A stretch of 5,095 nt of DNA from Acidobacteriota bacterium (GTDB lineage Bacteria; Acidobacteriota; Terriglobia; Terriglobales; Acidobacteriaceae), in assembly GCA_021805955.1 (NCBI GenBank), contig JAJZDO010000805.1:1-5095 (forward strand), in the 5' to 3' direction. The position numbers were made by a program, and so were the translations under genes. Under the pieces are notes generated by a model. The model ran no database searches. It was not told the DNA's origin and saw only the letters and a program-made list of their open reading frames with translations. Shown here one piece after another: positions 1 through 5,095 of this stretch. The stretch's first letter is position 1. Each line of letters starts with the position of its first letter.

Positions 1-21
1 CGTTCTCCCTGTCCCATTGGA
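1..21 (+). repeat. Left arm of an exact 21-bp inverted repeat (partner at 400-420)
   Basis: Bases 1-21 are the exact reverse complement of 400-420; the match stops at base 22 against 399. The arm starts at the first base of the window, so it may be the inner part of a longer repeat. On the minus strand it encodes part of the C-terminal LPMGQGER of the LytTR protein. A chance 21-bp match in 5 kb is very unlikely, so it is either biological or an assembly artefact. Confidence 0.85.
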
Positions 22-500
22 AGCGCCTTTCCGTTGCGCAAAAGAACAAACGCATTTCCATGGCGCGGAAGGTCGAATTCCACCACATGGTCCAGATTCA
101 CGATTGCGTTCCGGTGGACGCGAAGAAAGCGGGTGGGGTCCAGTTGCAGGGACAGTTCTTTCATCGTGATTCTGCAGTCGTAATCCATATCCCGCAGGTG
201 GATACAAAGCAGGTTTCCCTTGCTTTGAATCCAAAAAACCTCGCGTAGCTGTACCGGGACGATTTTGTCGCCGGCCCTCACGCCAATCCTTGCCAGGAAC
301 TTTCTCTCCTCAGCCTCTCGATATTGCTTGTAGGGTATGATCGGGACGCGGTAAAACTCGTCTTCTTTTTGACTTGTTGAATCTATTAAGTCGTGCATAT
401 CCAATGGGACAGGGAGAACGTAGTTCAGGTCCGAGCCGCCAGATCTCATCTTGAAATTCGGAGGATCGGCAGGCGATGTCTTCCATGCATGATCGATCAT
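1..500 (-). CDS. LytTR-domain DNA-binding transcriptional regulator, 3' end cut by window edge
   Basis: A reading frame open to the left edge gives 166 complete codons. Residues about 68-166 read as a LytTR DNA-binding domain: FLARIGVRAGDKIVPV, then VFWIQSKGNLLCIHLRD, the ITMKELSLQLDPTRFLRVHR stretch with the characteristic R-V-H-R-N-A-I-V-N, and a final LRNGKALPMGQGE. LytTR domains bind direct-repeat promoter sites through a beta-fold and usually follow a receiver domain in LytR/AgrA-type response regulators. Here the roughly 67 residues before the domain show no receiver motifs (no acidic pocket or phospho-Asp context), so this looks like a stand-alone LytTR protein. The ATG at 498-500 was chosen because GGAGG (minus strand, 509-513) lies 8 nt upstream; later in-frame ATGs at 447-449 and 396-398 lack such a site. 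Only a few C-terminal residues are probably missing. Both arms of a 21-bp inverted repeat lie in this frame. The domain call is strong; the start and N-terminal extension are less certain. Confidence 0.82.
   Translation of the reverse strand, partial: MIDHAWKTSPADPPNFKMRSGGSDLNYVLPVPLDMHDLIDSTSQKEDEFYRVPIIPYKQYREAEERKFLARIGVRAGDKIVPVQLREVFWIQSKGNLLCIHLRDMDYDCRITMKELSLQLDPTRFLRVHRNAIVNLDHVVEFDLPRHGNAFVLLRNGKALPMGQGE
400..420 (-). repeat. Right arm of an exact 21-bp inverted repeat (partner at 1-21)
   Basis: Exact reverse complement of bases 1-21, with 378 bases between the arms. On the minus strand it encodes roughly VLPVPL in the non-conserved N-terminal extension of the LytTR protein, about 40 residues ahead of the conserved domain. 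Confidence 0.85.
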
Positions 501-508
501 TGTTCGGC

Positions 509-513
509 CCTCC
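509..513 (-). promoter_or_regulatory. Ribosome binding site of the LytTR gene
   Basis: On the minus strand GGAGG is followed by 8 nt and then ATG at 500-498. This decides the start of the LytTR gene over the downstream in-frame ATGs, which have no comparable purine-rich site. Confidence 0.6.
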
Positions 514-515
514 AG

Positions 516-536
516 GACGACAGTCGTAAGGTCGTC
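516..536. repeat. Short inverted repeat just upstream of the LytTR ribosome binding site
   Basis: GACGAC at 516-521 and GTCGTC at 531-536 are exact inverted arms separated by 9 bases. They lie 3 bp upstream of the GGAGG of the LytTR gene. The position would suit a repressor site or a leader hairpin, but six-base arms are short and could be chance. Confidence 0.3.
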
Positions 537-762
537 ACTCAGGTCATCCTCATTATTGGAGAATTTGCTGCACAGAAAAGGACATGCTTGAGCGAATTCA
601 GCCAACTGAATGCAGCGGGGATCGCATACCAGGCTTCTCCATGATTGTCGAAATCCCGCCCGAGGATAGCTGGCGCATTGAACTGCCGTAACGCCATAAG
701 AACATTGTGAATAACGCGATGCCGGACGGCAATATCCACTTGAGTGAATTTATGCCGACCAC

Positions 763-771
763 CGTGATGAA
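763..771 (-). promoter_or_regulatory. Distal copy of the TTCATCACG word, upstream of the LytTR gene
   Basis: Read on the minus strand this is TTCATCACG, identical to the two exact words at 2518-2526 and 2538-2546 in the MocR-Oar intergenic region. It sits between the MocR stop and the LytTR start. About 21 bp away, GCGATGA at 785-791 matches 6 of 7 bases of GTGATGA at 764-770, so a degenerate tandem partner with similar spacing may exist. Interpreted as a possible binding site of the same regulator. Confidence 0.35.
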
Positions 772-797
772 TCGGGCAGGAAGAGCGATGAGAGGCC

Positions 798-2279
798 CTA
801 TTTCGCCATCAACAGATTGCGCAGCTTGCGGACCGCGGGTGGAATGTCTGCTTCCGCGGTATTGGCGAAGCCCAAAATAAATCCGTTGGATGTGGCGCTC
901 TCAAGATATGCATCGGAGAGCGGCCAGAGCCAAAGGTTTTGCTTGGCTGCCCGCCTGGAAATTTCTGTATCGGAGATATCGCTTTGTAGCGTGACGGTCA
1001 GGTGCATCCCGGCCTCACTCCCCAGAACGTTCACCATCGACCCTAGCTCCATGCCGATGCTGTCCACGAGCGCGGTCCGCCGTTTCTGGTAAAGGAGCCG
1101 CATCCTTCGCAGATGACGCGCAAAATGGCCGTCTTGAATGAAGTCCACGATCACAGCCTGAAAGAATAGCGCTGGGCCAAGATCCATGAAACGGCGGGCA
1201 GCCAAAAAGTCGCCAACCAAGTCTTTTGGAATGACGATATATCCGAGGCGGAGCGATGGAAAGAGGACCTTACTGAAAGTTCCGATGTAGATTACGCGGG
1301 CATTTCCATCCAGTCCCTGCAGCGATGCAATCGGGGAACTGTCGTACCTGTACTCGCTGTCATAATCGTCTTCAATGATCCATGCGCCCGTGCTTTGGGC
1401 CCAATCCAGCAGTTCGAAGCGGCGCTTTGCGCTCATAGTGACGCCGAGGGGGAACTGGTGGGAAGGTGTGACGACCGCGACCCGCGCCTTGCGGCAGCGC
1501 CGTATACCTGCGGCAACATCCATGCCCTCATTGTCAACAGGAACCGGGATGAGGCGACAGCCTGCCCGCGAAAAAACGTCGCACGCCCGGCGATAGCCGG
1601 GTTCTTCAACCCAAACCGCACTTCCCGGATCGACGAGCACGCGGCCTGAAATATCGAGCGCCTGTTGCGATCCACTGACGATCATGACCTGATCGGCTTC
1701 ACACTTCACCGATCGCGCGGTTCTGAGATAATTTGCGATCTCTTCGCGCAAAACCAGCGCTCCCATCGGGTCTCCGTAATGAAGAGATTGATCTTGCAGG
1801 TCGCGACAACGGCTCGAGACCAAATTCGACCAAATTTGAAGAGGAAATTGGTCGAAGGCGACTTCTCCCACATTGAACGCTCCGAAGCCGTGCACATAAG
1901 CGGGCCTGAGGGAAGCAAGCAGTACTGAAGCACGCTGCGCCCGAGGCCGAGGACCGGGGGTGAGCGGCGAGACGCAGGAACCAACTGCATTGCTCTTCAG
2001 GAACCGGTCCGGAAGAGAACTGCTGATGACGGTCCCAGAGCCAATCCGGCCCTCAAAATATCCTTCCGCCAACAGTTGAGAGTAGGCGGTAAGAACAGGG
2101 AACCTTGAAACGCCCAGTTCCGATGCCAACACACGGGTCGATGGGACCCGCTGCCCAGCGCGAAGGCTCCCTTCGACGATCGCCAGGCGATACCCCTCAT
2201 AGATCTGCGTGTGCAGGGCCTTGGGGGACCCGCGATCGAGTGCGATCAGCGGCAGAATTCCTGAAGCTGTTCTTTTCAT
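798..2279 (-). CDS. MocR/PdxR-family regulator (GntR-type winged helix fused to an aminotransferase-like domain)
   Basis: A 493-residue protein, normal length for MocR regulators. Residues about 15-88 form a GntR-type winged helix: LHTQIYEGYRLAI, then LRAGQRVPSTRVLASELGVS and a wing ending GRIGSGTVIS. After a linker comes a fold-type I aminotransferase-like domain: LHYGDPMG (about 166-173), VSGSQQALD (about 201-209), TPSHQFPLG (271-279), EDDYDSEYRY (303-312) whose Asp304 and Tyr306 match the cofactor-binding pair, and GTFSKVLFPSLRLGY with Lys337 as the expected PLP Schiff-base lysine. Cofactor binding therefore looks intact. Family members such as GabR and PdxR sense PLP or amino compounds and control nearby genes, often divergent ones; the effector here is unknown. 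The ATG at 2279 was chosen because MKRTASGILPLIALDRGS fits the usual family N-terminus. In-frame ATG at 2339 and TTG at 2354 (GGGAG just upstream) could give up to 518 residues, and ATG 2279 lacks a clear ribosome binding site. It is divergent from the Oar-like gene. Confidence 0.93.
   Translation of the reverse strand: MKRTASGILPLIALDRGSPKALHTQIYEGYRLAIVEGSLRAGQRVPSTRVLASELGVSRFPVLTAYSQLLAEGYFEGRIGSGTVISSSLPDRFLKSNAVGSCVSPLTPGPRPRAQRASVLLASLRPAYVHGFGAFNVGEVAFDQFPLQIWSNLVSSRCRDLQDQSLHYGDPMGALVLREEIANYLRTARSVKCEADQVMIVSGSQQALDISGRVLVDPGSAVWVEEPGYRRACDVFSRAGCRLIPVPVDNEGMDVAAGIRRCRKARVAVVTPSHQFPLGVTMSAKRRFELLDWAQSTGAWIIEDDYDSEYRYDSSPIASLQGLDGNARVIYIGTFSKVLFPSLRLGYIVIPKDLVGDFLAARRFMDLGPALFFQAVIVDFIQDGHFARHLRRMRLLYQKRRTALVDSIGMELGSMVNVLGSEAGMHLTVTLQSDISDTEISRRAAKQNLWLWPLSDAYLESATSNGFILGFANTAEADIPPAVRKLRNLLMAK
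1818..1856. repeat. GACCAAATT repeat cluster inside the MocR gene
   Basis: GACCAAATT occurs at 1818-1826 and again at 1829-1837, an 11-bp period or about one helical turn. TTCGACCAA at 1825-1833 is mirrored exactly by TTGGTCGAA at 1848-1856. The region codes for FDQFPLQIWSNLV at the start of the aminotransferase-like domain, so it may only reflect codon choice. Confidence 0.35.
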
Positions 2280-2517
2280 TGCAACTGGACACCGTTGTTG
2301 TGGAAGAACCGGATCGCGCAGCAAGCGATGCCTGGGCATTGTCTCGAAGACCAACCCACTCCCAGGAAATTCAATGGTAACTCGATTGCGATAGGCCGTC
2401 TTTCTGCGGAGTCAACTGCTGCTACGACCCGCAAGTTCGACATTTTCGCCGCTCCACACATTCACAATCCGGAATGTTGCTTATGCAAGATTCCATAGTC
2501 TCCATCCACGATTTCCA

Positions 2518-2567
2518 TTCATCACGCTTTGCGGCATTTCATCACGAATACGTGTCCGTTCACCACG
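2518..2567 (+). promoter_or_regulatory. Direct repeats of TTCATCACG, candidate MocR operator
   Basis: TTCATCACG stands at 2518-2526 and 2538-2546, and TTCACCACG (one mismatch) at 2559-2567. The start-to-start distances are 20 and 21 bp, close to two helical turns, so all copies face the same side of the DNA. MocR regulators such as GabR and PdxR are known to bind direct repeats in the region between their own gene and a divergent target. A reverse-oriented TCATCAC lies at 2690-2684. Assignment to the adjacent MocR protein is inference from position and repeat type. Confidence 0.5.
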
Positions 2568-2574
2568 CTTCATT

Positions 2575-2591
2575 TTGGCTTTTGGATTGCT
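2575..2591 (+). promoter_or_regulatory. Possible sigma-54-type promoter for the Oar-like gene
   Basis: TGGC at 2576-2579 and TTGC at 2587-2590 are separated by 7 bases, the spacing of the -24/-12 elements of RpoN promoters, and are followed by T. The bases after TGGC do not match the preferred ACG. Transcription would start near 2602, leaving a leader of about 190 bases. It lies directly downstream of the direct repeats. No enhancer-binding protein is encoded in the window, so this stays tentative. Confidence 0.25.
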
Positions 2592-2709
2592 TTGCCCTTA
2601 AGTCAACGGAGTGCCAACCGCACTTGTGTGCCACGAGCGCTCCTAAGAAACATTGTGTACCTCTCATCCGTTGTTGGAGGCCAGTGATGAGGATCGAAGC
2701 CAGCGAGAT

Positions 2710-2728
2710 ACCGGCACATGCAGCCGGT
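2710..2728 (+). other. Hairpin in the leader of the Oar-like gene
   Basis: ACCGGC at 2710-2715 pairs perfectly with GCCGGT at 2723-2728 around a 7-base loop, ACATGCA. No T-run follows, so it is not a typical terminator. It lies about 65 bases upstream of the Oar start codon and could affect mRNA stability or translation; it matches no riboswitch I recognise. Confidence 0.35.
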
Positions 2729-2782
2729 GGAAAGCGGTCAGCGGGAATGTAAGCAGAAGCACAACCATTGTGCCTACACGGG

Positions 2783-2787
2783 GGAGG
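2783..2787 (+). promoter_or_regulatory. Ribosome binding site of the Oar-like gene
   Basis: GGAGG, within a GGGGGAGG run that starts at 2780, lies 6 nt upstream of the ATG at 2794-2796. This strong site fixes the Oar start ahead of the second in-frame ATG at 2809. Confidence 0.75.
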
Positions 2788-2793
2788 ATTTCA

Positions 2794-5095
2794 ATGCAGC
2801 GGTCGTCGATGGAGCAATTGTTGAAAAGCATTCGGATTTGTTTTGCGGCTTTAGCGCTCGTCATACTTTGTCCCAATTTTTTGCCGGTTACCTTCGCCCA
2901 GACATCGGTTACAGGCAGTATCAACGGCGTGGTCACGGACTCGACGGGCGCGGTCGTACCGGGCGCGGCGGTTACGGTAACGGACACGGCCACGGGTGCG
3001 GTGCTGAATCTGACTTCGAACGCAGACGGACGTTTCACCGCGCCATTCCTGAAGCCGGACAAATTTGACGTTTCCGCAACCGCGCCTGGATTGCAGTCCA
3101 CTACGACCTCCGTGCAGGTTTTGACCGGCCAGCAAATGGTCGCCAACGTAACGGTCACCCCGACCGCCAGCGCCCAGACGGTACAGGTAAGCGCGGAAAA
3201 CGCCCAGTTGATCGATACGCAGACCTCAAACACAACCACGACCTTCACCACGCAGCAGTTCCAGAACCTGCCGATGCCTGGCGGCGACATCACATCGATT
3301 GCGTATACGATTCCTGGGGTGAACGTGGCGGCCGGGACGATGGGGTATGGCAGCTTCAATTCCGACGGTCTCCCGAGCGTTTCGAACCTGGTGATTATCA
3401 ATGGCGCGGACGACAACGATCCTTTCCTGAACATCAACAACTCCGGCTCCTCCAACCTGACTCTCGGCCAGCAGGAGATCGCGCAGGCTTCCGTGGTGCA
3501 GAACGGCTATAGCGTGCAATACGGACGGCAGGCCGGCGTGATAGAAACCTACGTGACCAAAGGCGGCACCAACCGGGTGCATGGGCTGCTGCAGTACAAC
3601 TACAACAGCTCGGGCCTGAATGCCAACGACTTCTTCAACAACCACAATGGGGTTGCCAAGCCGAAAGCGATCTCCAACCAGTACGCCGCCCAGATCGGCG
3701 GCCCGATCAAGCACGACAAGCTGTTCTTTTTCGTGGACACGGAAGGTCTTCGCTATGTACTGCCCGCTTCCGGCTACGTCAACTTTCCGACTCCCAACCT
3801 GCAGGCCAGCATCCTGGCCAATCCGAATGTTGCGGCCAGCGCCAAGAGCGTGTACGGGACCATATTCAAATCGATGCAGGGGGGACCCGGCTATGCATCC
3901 GCTCTTGCGACCGGCGCGATCGCGGGAGGCGGCTGCGGCACCCTGGCGGGTACTACCGACTACAGCACCGGCGGAACATTCGGTTCCAGCCCCGCGGAGG
4001 GCTGCCTGAACCAAGCATTCGTCAACGCGGAGAACCTGAACCGCGAATGGCTTGCGGCTGGAAGGCTGGATTGGAACATCAGCAGCAAACACACTATTTT
4101 CTTCCGGGTCACGGACGATCAGGGACACCAGCCGACATTTACCAGCTTGATCAATCCGCTCTACGACATAGGAAGCACGCAACCGGCCTACTCCGGCCAG
4201 CTTAACGATACCTATAGCTTTACACCCAACGTGACCAACCAATTGATCGCGTCGGGACTTTACTACAGCGCCATCTTCACTCCGGCCAACATACCCGCTT
4301 CGCTGGCCGTCTCCCCAAATCAGCTCATTGAAACCGTCAACGGCGGAAACGGCAATCTGACGGGCATCGGCCAGAGCGAGTTTGGCTTGGTTTCGTTGGG
4401 GGTCCCCTGGTTCATCTTCCCGCAAGGGCGCAACGTGACGCAGTATCAGGTTGTGGATGACGTCTCCTGGCTGAAAGGCAACCACAGCTTCCGGTTCGGC
4501 GGAGACTTCAGGCGGGACGATGTGACCGACACCTTTCTGCAGGAAAACACCTATGGAGGCTACGCTTTTTTCGGCAGCGCCGCGGATTTCGCCGGAGGCG
4601 CGTTCCCCGGAGCTTCCAATTCGTTCTTCAATCAAAACTTCACCAATCTAAAAAACATCTATACCGCTCTCTATAACTTAGGTGTCTACGCGCAGGACGA
4701 GTGGCGGGCCAAGTCCAACCTGGTAGTGGACTACGGCATACGGTTCGATCGCACCGGGAACCCCGGGTGCGTGAACAACTGCTACACCCACTACGCAGGA
4801 GGGTTCCCCGACACCTCCGCCACGCTGGACACGCCCTATAACGCGACCCTTTCCGCTGGACACCGCAGCGCATTCCCGTCGATCGAGACGGGGGTATGGC
4901 AGCCACGCGTCGGGTTCAACTGGGACACCAAGGGAGATGGCAAGACCGTTCTGCGCGGCGGCGTTGGCCTGTTCGCGGACACCATTTCCGCCGGCATTCT
5001 GGATGGCCTTTACGGTACGTTTCCCAATGAATACGACGCGTCGATTGGATCGGGCAATCTTGGCACCGGGGCGGGCACGGCACAGGCGACCGGCG
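2794..5095 (+). CDS. Oar-like TonB-dependent outer-membrane protein with carboxypeptidase-regulatory-like domain, 3' end cut by window edge
   Basis: The frame is open for 767 codons to the right edge; relatives are usually about 1,000-1,200 residues, so the end of the barrel is missing. Residues 1-35 look like a signal peptide: a basic start, the hydrophobic run ICFAALALVILC and a likely cut at TFA/Q. Residues about 38-122 form a carboxypeptidase-regulatory-like Ig-type fold (GSINGVVTDSTGAVVPGAAV, then NADGRFTAPFLKP). A plug-like region follows at about 130-258 with QNLPMPGGD, IPGVNV, VIINGADDNDP, NNSGSSNLTLG, VVQNGYSVQYGRQAGVIETY and VTKGGTNRVHG, a pattern typical of acidobacterial Oar-like proteins. 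The rest is beta-barrel-like, including IGGPIKHDKLFFFVDTEGLR (301-320), HSFRFGGDFRRDD (564-576) and GVYAQDEWRAKSNLVVDYG (630-648). Such proteins sit in the outer membrane and are thought to take up or bind large substrates; the substrate here cannot be told. Cysteine pairs at 381/404 and 659/663 may form disulfides. The divergent MocR gene is its likeliest local regulator. Confidence 0.92.
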   Translation, partial: MQRSSMEQLLKSIRICFAALALVILCPNFLPVTFAQTSVTGSINGVVTDSTGAVVPGAAVTVTDTATGAVLNLTSNADGRFTAPFLKPDKFDVSATAPGLQSTTTSVQVLTGQQMVANVTVTPTASAQTVQVSAENAQLIDTQTSNTTTTFTTQQFQNLPMPGGDITSIAYTIPGVNVAAGTMGYGSFNSDGLPSVSNLVIINGADDNDPFLNINNSGSSNLTLGQQEIAQASVVQNGYSVQYGRQAGVIETYVTKGGTNRVHGLLQYNYNSSGLNANDFFNNHNGVAKPKAISNQYAAQIGGPIKHDKLFFFVDTEGLRYVLPASGYVNFPTPNLQASILANPNVAASAKSVYGTIFKSMQGGPGYASALATGAIAGGGCGTLAGTTDYSTGGTFGSSPAEGCLNQAFVNAENLNREWLAAGRLDWNISSKHTIFFRVTDDQGHQPTFTSLINPLYDIGSTQPAYSGQLNDTYSFTPNVTNQLIASGLYYSAIFTPANIPASLAVSPNQLIETVNGGNGNLTGIGQSEFGLVSLGVPWFIFPQGRNVTQYQVVDDVSWLKGNHSFRFGGDFRRDDVTDTFLQENTYGGYAFFGSAADFAGGAFPGASNSFFNQNFTNLKNIYTALYNLGVYAQDEWRAKSNLVVDYGIRFDRTGNPGCVNNCYTHYAGGFPDTSATLDTPYNATLSAGHRSAFPSIETGVWQPRVGFNWDTKGDGKTVLRGGVGLFADTISAGILDGLYGTFPNEYDASIGSGNLGTGAGTAQATG

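Larger units (their letters stand above)
501..797. other. Gap between the MocR and LytTR genes, no convincing gene
   Basis: This 297-base stretch follows the stop of the MocR gene and precedes the LytTR start. Short open frames exist on both strands, for example a minus-strand frame of about 66 codons at 739-539 that would need a GTG start with no clear ribosome binding site, but none resembles a known family. I see no stem-loop followed by a T-run that would end MocR transcription. It does hold the LytTR ribosome binding site, a short inverted repeat at 516-536 and an inverted copy of the TTCATCACG word at 763-771. A few residues in plus frame 632-730 faintly recall a histidine kinase, discussed as a finding. 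Confidence 0.5.
2280..2793. other. Divergent intergenic region between the MocR and Oar-like genes
   Basis: These 514 bases separate two divergently transcribed genes and should hold both promoters. The part next to MocR, up to 2354, could instead be coding if an upstream start is used. The region contains the TTCATCACG repeats, a sigma-54-like motif, a leader hairpin and the Oar ribosome binding site, listed separately. I find no convincing sigma-70 promoter on either strand and no conserved small ORF. Confidence 0.6.

Noticed and set aside
60..248. Plus-strand open frame of 62 codons
   Set aside because: It lies antisense to the LytTR domain, whose minus-strand translation shows clear family motifs, so it is a shadow.
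539..739. Minus-strand open frame of 66 codons between the MocR and LytTR genes
   Set aside because: It needs a GTG start without a clear ribosome binding site and its product resembles no family I know.
763..800. Rho-independent terminator after the MocR gene
   Set aside because: No GC-rich hairpin followed by a T-run is present on the minus strand after the stop codon.
2518..2567. CRISPR-like array
   Set aside because: Nine-base repeats with about 11-base gaps are far too short for CRISPR repeats and spacers; an operator is the better reading.
2664..3455. Minus-strand open frame of 263 codons across the Oar start
   Set aside because: Its product has no recognisable motif and it covers the Oar ribosome binding site and signal peptide on the opposite strand.
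3226..4635. Long minus-strand open frame of 469 codons
   Set aside because: It is antisense to the Oar-like gene, whose plus frame carries a signal peptide, family motifs and a strong ribosome binding site; long antisense frames are common in GC-rich genes.

Overview
The window looks like a chromosomal fragment from an acidobacterium (Acidobacteriota, probably class Terriglobia). The main reason is a large Oar-like TonB-dependent outer-membrane protein of the type these bacteria carry in many copies: a signal peptide, a carboxypeptidase-regulatory-like domain, a plug and a long beta-barrel. A MocR regulator and a LytTR regulator of the kinds common in that group sit beside it. The assignment rests on protein style alone, with no rRNA or other marker.

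Layout: (1) bases 1-500, minus strand: a LytTR-family DNA-binding protein that runs off the left edge. Its frame is open to the edge and it has a good ribosome binding site just upstream of base 500. (2) 501-797: about 300 bases without a convincing gene, holding possible regulatory sites for the LytTR gene. (3) 798-2279, minus strand: a complete MocR/PdxR-type regulator, a GntR-like winged helix fused to an aminotransferase-like domain with the PLP lysine present. (4) 2280-2793: a 514-base divergent intergenic region with direct repeats resembling a MocR operator, a weak sigma-54-like promoter and a leader stem-loop. (5) 2794-5095, plus strand: the Oar-like outer-membrane protein, cut by the right edge after 767 codons.

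How the parts may work together (inference): the 9-bp word TTCATCACG occurs twice, 20 bp apart, with a one-mismatch third copy 21 bp further on, between the MocR and Oar genes. An exact inverted copy lies on the far side of the MocR gene, ahead of the LytTR gene. This fits one regulator, most simply the MocR protein, acting on its own gene, the Oar-like gene and the LytTR gene. The other notable signal is an exact 21-bp inverted repeat at 1-21 and 400-420, both arms inside the LytTR reading frame. It may be a DNA inversion site or a contig-edge artefact. I see no CRISPR, tRNA, rRNA, transposase or recognisable new defence system.
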